The notes below the pieces were generated by a model. It had not been told where the DNA came from. It searched no databases and saw only the letters and a list, made by a program, of their open reading frames with translations. A program made the translations under genes and the position numbers. A stretch of DNA of 64,000 nt. Source: Yimella lutea (GTDB lineage: Bacteria > Actinomycetota > Actinomycetes > Actinomycetales > Dermatophilaceae). This document shows, one piece after another, positions 14,767 to 22,800 of this stretch; position 1 is the stretch's first letter, and every line of letters starts with the position of its first letter. The stretch covers positions 1,922,001 to 1,986,000 of the forward strand of contig NZ_VFMO01000001.1 of NCBI RefSeq assembly GCF_006715095.1. The letters run 5' to 3'.

Positions 14767-15994
14767 GACGCGCGAGTTGCTCACGGACGTGCCGCGGTTG
14801 GAGGCAGCGCGTCGCTCCGCACTGCAGCGGCGATACCTCGCGACGCGGGGTATTGCGGTGGTTGGCAGCTCGACGGCGGAAGCAGTCATCCCGCTGGTCA
14901 TCGTGGTAACGCTCGGGGGTGGTCCGGGTGAGATAAGCGCCGTCCTGTTCGCGACGCTCGGGACAGCACTTGTGCTTCGCCTTCCGATCGCGCGGATCCT
15001 GGATCACAGGACCGACGAGGCGAGCGTTCAGGCATTGGCCCTTGTGCTTGCAGGCATCGGGTCAGCCTTGATTTGGGCGGCCTGGATGATCGGCGTGCTG
15101 ACCTACCCCTTCCTTCTGGCCTGCGTTCTACTCATCGCCCTTGGCCGCACGGTTGTCTCCACTTCCGGGTATGCGGTGGTCGGCAGAATCGCGGATGGGC
15201 CGGAACGGCTCCGCATGACCGGGCACTTGAGCAGCGTGAACAGTGTGGGCTCAGTCGTCGGCGAGGCGGTGGGTCCCGCACTGACACGGTTCGTTCCGCC
15301 GCCGGTGGTGCTTCTCGTCGACGTCGTCCTGAGCGTGGTATCAGCGATATGCGTCCGATCATTGCGTCGCGCCACCGGTGAGGTGGCCAACGCTGATGAG
15401 GACGTGTCATCGACGGATGCGACGTCGGTGTGGACATCGATTCGGACGAACCGACCATTGCTGACCATCTGGATGATCGGGTTCGTTGCTTCCGTCTCGG
15501 CACCCGCGATCCTGGTGTTCCTGTTGGACGTACTCCGGATTCCGATGTGGCTCATCGGTGTCACCTTCGCCGCAGCCGCTCCTGGCGGCATTGTTGGGGG
15601 TTTGCTGGTCCGCGCGGTCGCCGGCCGCTTCCGGGCGAGCGTTGTGCTGGCGACCGGTGCTGTCATGTCCGCTCTCGCCATTGGCCTGCTCCTGGGCGCC
15701 AACGGTCTCGGTCATTGGGCGCTTCCGGCTGCCATCGCCTACGAATTCCTCACAGCCCTTTTCGGCACTCTCATGATCGCGTCGACGATGGGGCGCCTGC
15801 AGATGATCACGCCCAGTCACCGCGTGGCACGGACGATGTCCGCCGCCAGCATCGGCCTGGAGGCTGCTGCACTCCCCGGACTGCTGGTCGGTGGCACCGT
15901 CGGCTCGACCGCGGGTGCGGAGGCGGCGCTGACCGCAGCCGTCGCGCTGTACGTTCTGCTGGCCGGGGTGGCGGTCATGTGGGTGCGAGGGTGA
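14759..15994 (+). CDS. MFS transporter
   Basis: About 411 residues with roughly 11-12 hydrophobic segments and a central hydrophilic loop (about residues 205-230), the layout of major facilitator exporters. TTG 14759 is preferred: it overlaps the previous stop (TTGGGTAG), has GGAGG upstream and places LGRTRELLTD before the first helix; the longer in-frame ATG at 14702 lies inside the previous gene. It is coupled to the methyltransferase by GTGA. Likely exports the product of this operon or confers self-resistance. Confidence 0.8.
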   Translation: MGRTRELLTDVPRLEAARRSALQRRYLATRGIAVVGSSTAEAVIPLVIVVTLGGGPGEISAVLFATLGTALVLRLPIARILDHRTDEASVQALALVLAGIGSALIWAAWMIGVLTYPFLLACVLLIALGRTVVSTSGYAVVGRIADGPERLRMTGHLSSVNSVGSVVGEAVGPALTRFVPPPVVLLVDVVLSVVSAICVRSLRRATGEVANADEDVSSTDATSVWTSIRTNRPLLTIWMIGFVASVSAPAILVFLLDVLRIPMWLIGVTFAAAAPGGIVGGLLVRAVAGRFRASVVLATGAVMSALAIGLLLGANGLGHWALPAAIAYEFLTALFGTLMIASTMGRLQMITPSHRVARTMSAASIGLEAAALPGLLVGGTVGSTAGAEAALTAAVALYVLLAGVAVMWVRG

Positions 15995-16791
15995 CTGTGG
16001 GTGCCTGCGGTGACGCGTGGGCGCCGTCCGCCGACCTGCTCGGGCCCGCCTACGCACGACACGCCGAGTCGGTTCTGGGACGTGTCCGATTCGAACTGGT
16101 TTCGAGTCAACTCCTGGAGGTCTTTCCGCGGACGGAGGGCCACGTGGTCGATGTGGGTGGCGGGTTCGGCGAGCAGGCAATCATGCTCGCGCGCGAAGGA
16201 TTCCGTGTCACGGTTTGCGACCCGGACCCCGCCATGCTGGCCATGGCGAAGTCGCGAATTCAGACCCTGGAGGAAGCGCTTGCCTCGCGGGTTGTCCTAG
16301 TGCCGGACGACGGTCGGCGGCTGGAGAGTCTCGGCGCCGGCGAGTGCGATGCGGTGCTGCTCCACAGCGTGCTCATGTACTTCCAAGATGTTCGACCCTT
16401 CTTCGAGGCCGCATCGCGTGTCCTCAAGAGCACGGCACGCGTCTCCGTGCTTTCCACGAACCCGCGGTCAATCGCTATGCGATCGGCCTTACAGCGTCGC
16501 TGGGATGAGGCACTTACCGCGATGCAGCACGGCGACGAGGCGCAGAGTCGATACCTGCCGACGTGGACCCATGATCGCGACACGCTGGTTGATGTCGCCG
16601 CCGAATTCGGCTTCGTTCCCGAAGCGGAGTTTGGGGTGCGGGTGTTCACGGATCACTTGGAGGACACTGATGTCCCCCATGATCCCGCTGAGCTGGCAGC
16701 GCTCATGGAGCTTGAGCGCCTCGCCGGTTCCAGGGATCCCTACCGCTCGGTGGCGAGGCTCTATCACTTGGTATTACGTCGAGGAGGATGA
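15991..16791 (+). CDS. SAM-dependent class I methyltransferase
   Basis: A 266-residue methyltransferase with motif I VVDVGGGFGEQAI (about residues 51-63), the acidic residue of motif II in VTVCDPDPAML, and LLHSVLMYFQD as motif IV. Overall form resembles small-molecule O- or N-methyltransferases of the CmoA/Smt type. GTG 15991 overlaps the MFS stop. As the last gene of the precursor/M29/MFS operon it probably methylates the peptide product; the target atom is unknown. Its last 18 bases overlap a convergent small gene. Confidence 0.8.
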   Translation: MTVGACGDAWAPSADLLGPAYARHAESVLGRVRFELVSSQLLEVFPRTEGHVVDVGGGFGEQAIMLAREGFRVTVCDPDPAMLAMAKSRIQTLEEALASRVVLVPDDGRRLESLGAGECDAVLLHSVLMYFQDVRPFFEAASRVLKSTARVSVLSTNPRSIAMRSALQRRWDEALTAMQHGDEAQSRYLPTWTHDRDTLVDVAAEFGFVPEAEFGVRVFTDHLEDTDVPHDPAELAALMELERLAGSRDPYRSVARLYHLVLRRGG

Positions 16792-16923
16792 CGCCTCACC
16801 GTCGGGCTGCACGAGGATTCCTGTCGGCGCCGGGCGGATGGTGCGCGCGTTCGGCGGCCAAGCGGTGTTAAGCACCTGCTGAACGACGAATCGCCGCTGA
16901 CCGTGCTCGTCGACCTCGCGCAT
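16774..16923 (-). CDS. Small hypothetical protein, 49 residues
   Basis: From ATG 16923 the frame reads MREVDEHGQRRFVVQQV, then LNTAWPPNARTIRPAP, and ends in a Ser-rich tail. Codon use looks genuine, and it follows the small membrane protein gene on the same strand by 22 bases. Its 3' end overlaps the convergent methyltransferase gene. No family is recognised. Confidence 0.4.
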   Translation of the reverse strand: MREVDEHGQRRFVVQQVLNTAWPPNARTIRPAPTGILVQPDGEASSSST

Positions 16924-16945
16924 GACGACATCGTCGCACCGGGCA

Positions 16946-17074
16946 TCAGGCTGTCAGAACGACCGAGATCGGGATGGCGACGAAGAAGAACAACAACAGG
17001 CAGACGACAACGACCTTGCCTGCGCTGACCTCGGCCTCGTCGTTCCTGTGGCGCTTCTCCTGAGGCTGGCTCAC
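16946..17074 (-). CDS. Small single-pass membrane protein, 42 residues
   Basis: GTG 17074 overlaps the stop of the upstream gene (GTGA). The product has a charged N-terminus (MSQPQEKRHRNDEAEV) and one strongly hydrophobic segment (VVVVCLLLFFFVAIPI). Small membrane proteins of this kind are common in conjugation operons. The coupling to its neighbour supports it being real. Confidence 0.55.
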   Translation of the reverse strand: MSQPQEKRHRNDEAEVSAGKVVVVCLLLFFFVAIPISVVLTA

Positions 17075-17295
17075 TGCCCGATTCCGAGGACGAACCACCC
17101 GAGTCCAACGAGTGCCGCCAGCGCGGTGAGACCAGCAAGTGCGGCCAGCAACGCGACGCGTGTCCCGTAACGCAGCTCGGGCTCATCCTGGCCGTACTGC
17201 AATGCCACGAACATCGCCAACCCGCGCCGGGAAGTGATGACTTCGCCGGTTCCTGGGTGCTGCCAACGATAGAGCTGTGTCTGCGACTTCGCCAC
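17071..17295 (-). CDS. Small membrane protein
   Basis: A 74-residue protein. The N-terminal half reads QLYRWQHPGTGEVITSRRGL, and the C-terminal half is one long hydrophobic segment (LLAALAGLTALAALVGLGWF). The start overlaps the end of the lipoprotein gene region by close spacing (stop at 17297), and GGAAGGAGA upstream is a good ribosome-binding site. Part of the minus-strand conjugation-associated operon; function unknown. Confidence 0.6.
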   Translation of the reverse strand: MAKSQTQLYRWQHPGTGEVITSRRGLAMFVALQYGQDEPELRYGTRVALLAALAGLTALAALVGLGWFVLGIGQ

Positions 17296-17296
17296 G

Positions 17297-18514
17297 TCAT
17301 GCTTTCCGGAAGGAGATCGTCGAGACGACGTTCTGGGTGAGGGTGACCGTCTGCGGGGCGTTGACCCCCGGCAGCGTCTTGGTGCTGCTCGGCGACGGAA
17401 CCGTGCTCGACGTCGTGCTCCGCGGCGCGCTGGGGTCGCTCGGGCTGCTTGACGGATCGGACGGTGCAGCGGTCGAGGTCGGCGATGTCGACGTGCTCGT
17501 CGGCTCCGGTGCCACTGCGGCCGTCTGCGGCGGGGCGACCTGCGTCGTGATGCCGGTGAGCTTCTGGTTCAGCACCAGCTGCATCGAGGCCTTGCCGGCG
17601 GGGGCTGCGAAGGTGATGTTGAAGGAGTTGCCCGTGCGGCTGATCGAACTGCTCGGCTTCCCACCCAGGCTTGCCCCGGTCAGCTCAACCTTGGTCGTGT
17701 ACGTGGAAACGGTCTTGTCCGGGTTGTGCCAGACGAACGAACCGGGGTTGACGATGACGGTGGCCGTGACCCACGCGGTCCCGGCCGGAGCCCACCCGGA
17801 GCCCTTGAGGTAGGAGGCCCGGGTGACCGCGACGATGCCGCAGGTCGCGCGCACCTGCAGACCGACGCCGGAAGTGAAGCCATTGGAAATCTCAGGACAC
17901 GTTCCCGAGCCGGAGGTCGAGAGTCCGTCGTACAGGCCGGCGGCGCGTTCGGTGCCGGTGACCTTGCCGGTACGCAGGTCAATCGTCTGCGTCAGGTCGC
18001 GGTAGGTGACCCGTAGGGACAGCGGTTGGTTGGCCGCTCCGGGTACGGCGACGATCTGAGCGTCGGAACTCGTCATGTCCGGCGTGAGCAGGTAAGGCTT
18101 GCCGCCGGCGACCATCCGGATCTCGGTCTGGTCCGGTTGACTCACAGCCCCGGCCTGTTCGGCCTGGGAGTATCCGCCGGGCGGGGTGAAGGACCACGCC
18201 ACCGGAACCAGGACGTTCTTACCTTCGGTGAGGTAACTCATCGTTTCGCCGTCGACGGAGCTGGCAACCTTGCCGAGTCCGAAGTGCCACGTTCCCTCCG
18301 GTGTGGCGACGATTCCGCCGTCCCCGAACGTGATCATGCCGTCGTAGGGCTCCGAAGATCCTGCGTCGTACATCTTGGTGACCGTCTTGGCGGTCGGCGC
18401 TGACGGCTTCACGGTCACGGTCTTGGTGATGGTGGTCGGCTTGGTCTCACCGCAGCCGGTCAGGACGACCGATCCGATGGCAAGGGCGGCCACGAGCGCG
18501 CGGGTGGTGCGCAT
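17297..18514 (-). CDS. Lipoprotein with Ser/Thr/Pro-rich C-terminus
   Basis: A 405-residue exported protein. The signal peptide MRTTRALVAALAIGSVVLTG ends in the lipobox LTGC (Cys21). A folded middle domain of about 290 residues follows, with two Cys probably forming a disulfide (SGTCPEIS and RATCGIVA), then a long Ser/Thr/Pro linker (about residues 330-380). It probably sits on the outer face of the membrane as part of the conjugation apparatus. The domain is not recognised. Its start overlaps the upstream gene's stop (both at 18514-18516), giving tight coupling. Confidence 0.7.
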   Translation of the reverse strand: MRTTRALVAALAIGSVVLTGCGETKPTTITKTVTVKPSAPTAKTVTKMYDAGSSEPYDGMITFGDGGIVATPEGTWHFGLGKVASSVDGETMSYLTEGKNVLVPVAWSFTPPGGYSQAEQAGAVSQPDQTEIRMVAGGKPYLLTPDMTSSDAQIVAVPGAANQPLSLRVTYRDLTQTIDLRTGKVTGTERAAGLYDGLSTSGSGTCPEISNGFTSGVGLQVRATCGIVAVTRASYLKGSGWAPAGTAWVTATVIVNPGSFVWHNPDKTVSTYTTKVELTGASLGGKPSSSISRTGNSFNITFAAPAGKASMQLVLNQKLTGITTQVAPPQTAAVAPEPTSTSTSPTSTAAPSDPSSSPSDPSAPRSTTSSTVPSPSSTKTLPGVNAPQTVTLTQNVVSTISFRKA

Positions 18515-19644
18515 CAGGCGATCTCCTCAGCGTGGGCGACAGCAGCCTGCTCGAGCGCGTTGAACATCTCGTCGAGGCGGGCGCTGATCTGAACCGGCGT
18601 CATACCGGCGAACGTGGTGGTGTTATCGGCGGCGTCCACCGCGCAGGAGCTGAACTTCGCCCACTCGACCTGCCGTTGCTGTGGGGTCTTCTCCGCGGCG
18701 TTCGGGTCGCGCCATTCGGAGACCTCGAGCTCGGCTGCTGCGGTGGCCCAGGTGCGCACGAGCTTGGTAATCCGCCCGGGAACGGCCTGCGGGTTCTGGG
18801 TCTGCAGGTTGGCAATGAGCTGCTGGCACAACGACTGCTTCGGTACCGGACGGGGGACCGCAGCCGCGGTGAGCATCTGACGCAACACGACGTCCTGCTG
18901 GTCAAGCAGTCGGCGTAGTTCGGACACCTTGTGGTGGCTGACCATCTGCTCGACGACGCGCAGGTGGCGGATCGGACACGCGGTCTCCTTGCCGGAGGCG
19001 ATCCGGCCGAGCGCGAACACCACAGCGGCGACGCCTTCGTCGGTCGCCACCCATGACAGGAACTCCGATCGCTGGTGCGGCCCTTCGAAGGTGGGACGCA
19101 TCAACGGTTTCAGGTTGAGTCCGCGAGCCAGGGCATTCGCCAAGCGCAGGTGACGTGAGGATCCACGCAGAGCCGACTGGTCGTGATGCAGTCCCTGGGC
19201 GATCTGGTCGATGAGGTCTTCGCGGGCACGCGCCGCCGAAGGCACCATCCACGGCACTTCAAGATCAGCCAGGTCCGTCGGGTCGATCGGCGTGGCAGGC
19301 CTCCAGGACCGCAGGAACGAGGCGACCTCGTGGGCGGCGACCGGGGTGCAGAACCGGTCGAGCCAGCCACTGAACGATGCACCGTCGGCGACTTTGGACG
19401 GGTGGAACGTCGGTGGGGCACCGGGGGTACCCATGATCGAACGCCCGAGTGCGGCATGCACCTTCGAGCGCACTTGGTCGGTGATCTCATCGACGGTGGC
19501 CGGCGACAAGTTGCGGGATGCCCGGCGAACGGCGCGACGGATCGCCTTCTCCGTTTCAGGGGACCGCAGAGCCAACCGGAGGATGCGCTCAGTATCCGGC
19601 TGCGGCTGTGAGCACATGTCATGCGCGAGTCGATCGACCAACAT
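18514..19644 (-). CDS. Hypothetical protein of the mobile element
   Basis: A 376-residue soluble, helix-rich protein (MLVDRLAHDMCSQPQPDTER..., later PIRHLRVVEQMVSHHKVSEL and MTPVQISARLDEMFNALEQA). The start ATG 19644 is fixed by the conserved box ending one base upstream; the longer frame to 19701 would run through the box. No domain is recognised. First gene of the operon running to the lipoprotein and small membrane proteins, so a role in transfer or maintenance is inferred. Confidence 0.65.
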   Translation of the reverse strand: MLVDRLAHDMCSQPQPDTERILRLALRSPETEKAIRRAVRRASRNLSPATVDEITDQVRSKVHAALGRSIMGTPGAPPTFHPSKVADGASFSGWLDRFCTPVAAHEVASFLRSWRPATPIDPTDLADLEVPWMVPSAARAREDLIDQIAQGLHHDQSALRGSSRHLRLANALARGLNLKPLMRPTFEGPHQRSEFLSWVATDEGVAAVVFALGRIASGKETACPIRHLRVVEQMVSHHKVSELRRLLDQQDVVLRQMLTAAAVPRPVPKQSLCQQLIANLQTQNPQAVPGRITKLVRTWATAAAELEVSEWRDPNAAEKTPQQRQVEWAKFSSCAVDAADNTTTFAGMTPVQISARLDEMFNALEQAAVAHAEEIA

Positions 19645-19645
19645 G

Positions 19646-19661
19646 ATGCTGACGGTGCGAC
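19646..19661 (-). promoter_or_regulatory. GTCGCACCGT start-linked box
   Basis: GTCGCACCGTCAGCAT is followed by one base and ATG 19644, so spacing is 17 rather than 16 bases. Confidence 0.7.
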
Positions 19662-19750
19662 GTCCGTGAAAAATGGACATCACGATCGACGAACCGCGCA
19701 ATGCCGCGGCTCATTGGGCGTCAGAAACCGCTAAGTCGTCAGCGATGAGG

Positions 19751-19795
19751 CGACGAACCCCGGCAGAGCCCACCCATGCCTGCCGGGGTTCGTCG
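19751..19795. terminator. Strong stem-loop after the VirB4-like gene
   Basis: CGACGAACCCCGGCAG (19751-19766) pairs perfectly with CTGCCGGGGTTCGTCG (19780-19795) around a 13-base loop. It lies just after the VirB4-like stop (19810, minus strand) and before the box of the next gene. The 16-bp GC-rich stem should act as a transcription terminator, separating the two operons. Confidence 0.8.
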
Positions 19796-19809
19796 GTCTA
19801 TGAGTTCGC

Positions 19810-22800
19810 CTAACTGGCGGCGAACATGTCGGCATCCTCGTCGGCGGCGGTGATGATGACCGGCTCGGTGGCCTCGATCGGGGCCGAGTCCTTGGACAGC
19901 AACCGCAACCGCTTCTTCGCCTCACGGCGCGCGATGTCGACAGGGTTCGTCGACGCCATCTCGAGGAAGTCCGGCGGCAGGTCGATGACGACAGGAACGG
20001 CTCGACCTTCCAGGTCGATGTGAATACCGACCGCGCCGCGTTTGACGATTCGCGGCCCGCCCTCGTCGTCGCTCTTCATGACCAACGCCTTGAGTGAGTT
20101 CCAGTTCAGGCCAGCGGAGTCCTCCGCGGCATCCGTGCCCTTACCGAGCGACGACCGGGCGGTGATCCGCTCCAACCGCTCCTCGGTCGGTTCCAGTTTG
20201 AACAAGGCGCAGGCGGCCAGTGCCTCTTCCCGGTCAGCGATGTGCATGATCAGCCCGCGACTGATGAATCCGGTCAGACCCGCGTTCACGGCGTCGCTGA
20301 CGCGCTGGGTGTAGAGAATTGGCAGCACCCTCAACTGGCGCACCAGACGACCGATGCGGTCCAGCTCCTCGGGGCTGTTGTTCGTGAGAACCCACGCCTC
20401 GTCGAAGTGGCAAACACCGTCGCGGTACGCCAGCGCCATCACTGAACCGAAGACCGCCATGCGCACCAGCTGCGCGGCGATGCGCTGGTTCATCGTCGTC
20501 GCCGGCTTGCCCATCGGCGGCAGCTCCAGGCTGGAGTCACCGACGAAGATGTAGGTGATGCCGTCGGCCACGGCGAGCCCCTCAGCCTGCGGGTCCATCC
20601 CCACACAGGCGCGGAAGTTGATGGAGGTTTCCGCGTAGTCGAGGATCGGCTTCACCATGTCCTCGGATGCCTTCTTGGCGTCCAGAGCGATCTTGAGGGC
20701 CTGACCGATGCAGGTGGCACCGTTCTTCACGCCGTAGTCGAGCGCGACCATCAGCTGCGACTCATACTTCTTGGAGCCTTCCGGCCACGGCGAGACTTCC
20801 AGCAGCATCGAGCTCGCGTACTCCAGGCCGGCCTTGACGTCGTGACTGAAACGCAGCGGGTCGAAGACACCGTCACCGGAGGTGAGGTCGGACAGCTTGA
20901 GGCACTGTCCTCCAGCTGCACGCACGGTGTCGGAGTGGTCGGATCCCGGCTTCCAGTCGGTGATGATCTGGGGGACACCGGCACGGGCCCACTGATCGGC
21001 CATGTTCAGCAGCGACATCGTGTTGCTGCTTGGGATGAAGCCGCCGGCGAGGTAGACGTGGTCCGGGTCGGCCACGGTCAGGCACCGACCAGGCACTGAT
21101 TCGATCGGCTGGATGTCGGTGATGTAGAGCCACTTCTGGGTGTCGCGAACCGTCAACGGCAGCTTCTCCCGCTTTCGGGGCAGACGGAAGATCTCCTGGT
21201 TGGTGGTGAACACCATCCGGTAGCGGGTTCCGGTGACGGTGCGGGTCTTCTCACCGGTCTCCGGGTCGGTGAGCGTGTACGCGGCCTCAGCCTCCCGCAT
21301 CGCTACCTTGATGCCGAGCGAACGGGTGAGCTCCAGTGCGTCGTGGGCGAGATCTTGCTTGCACAGGGTGAGTTCGCACGCGCCTTCGGCGCCGATCGAC
21401 CCGTCGGTGTCCATGAGCCCCTGCAGCACCGCGAGGCGCTGCTCGTAGCTGCCGCGCAGGTAGGCCATTGGGATGCGCTTGTCTGCGAACACCCCTGCCT
21501 CCCGAAGCGCGGGACGCATTCCGAGCACGTTGATCGTCTTCACGCCACACGTACCCACCGTGAAACCAGCGCGCTCCAGTTCGCGACACAGGTACTCCTG
21601 GTCGGTCACACCGCAGCGATCCGTACAGGATCCCGCGGTGCCACTGGTGAACTGCCCATTCCCTGTGGTGCCGTCACCGAGCCACGCACCCAGGATGTAC
21701 GGATCCAACGGCAGGTCGGCTTCAGGCAGCTGGATCGCTTCGGCGAGGCGGATCGCGAAGTTGCTGTGCGTGCCGGCGTGCTTCAGCCCGGCAGCCAGCA
21801 TTTCGCCGGTGGTCATCCGCTGCTCCATGACACCGGTGACCGGCTTGTTGTGGAGCTGCTGGTCCAGGCGGGCTGCCAGCGACTTCAGGGCGATGTTGGT
21901 CGCGTAGAAGTTGACCGGGTGCTGGCCGGTGAAGTGACCGCCGAGCGGGACGGTGACTTCACGGAAACCCTTGCGGGACTGCACTCCAGCGGCGCGGCCG
22001 CACGTTGCCAGTTCGGCCTTGGCCCCCTGACGGAAGTCTCCTTGGTGAGCACGCAGCATCCGGGCGATCTCAGCGGCGGTTTCTTCGCGGCCGTCGTCCA
22101 GGTCGGCCAGGATCGACTGGGCCGCGGCGACGCGCGAGGCGATGCGGTCCTTCCACCGGGCAGCGTTGCCGGGGGAGGTGGTGGTCCAGCGGGAGATGTT
22201 GGCTTCGAGCAGTTCACGCACCGGCCACAGCACCACCGGGTCGATCTTGACGATCGGCTCGGTGCGGTGACGGGTGGCGGTCTTTGACTGCATCCTGGTG
22301 ACGAACGGGGCGTCCATCATCACTAGGGCGGCACGGACAGCGTCCGGACCGGACCACGGGTTGAGCGCACCGAGCTCGACATCGAGCAGGCGGTGCAGTT
22401 CGGTCACGCTGGCACCGGTGTCGTCGGCAGCCAAACGCTCAGCGAGGTCGTGGACGCGGTCCGCGACGGCGCGCTTCTCCTCCCACCGAGTGATGGCCTC
22501 GCGGTGATCGCCGGAGTTGTTACGGTGCCGGTCCTTGAAGCTGGACACGACCCACTGGTGGTCGAAGTCCGCGTCGAGGGTCTGGCCATCGGAGAAGGTG
22601 ATCCGGTACAGGTCCGGGTTCGGGTTGACCGGCGACAGGTAGGTGATCGTGGTGATCTTCCCGTTGCGTCCGAGGACCTCGTCACCGACCTTTAGATCGC
22701 CAACTCGCGTGTTGCCCAACGGAGTTGGCAAAGTAGTTGACATGTCAAGGAGCTTACCCGACCCGGTTCCGGCGGCAACCAGGAACATCGGCAGTTGGTC

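Noticed and set aside
15103..16180. Long minus-strand frames opposite the MFS and methyltransferase genes
   Set aside because: Antisense shadows with Arg/Thr-rich composition; the plus-strand genes have clear family motifs and coupled starts.
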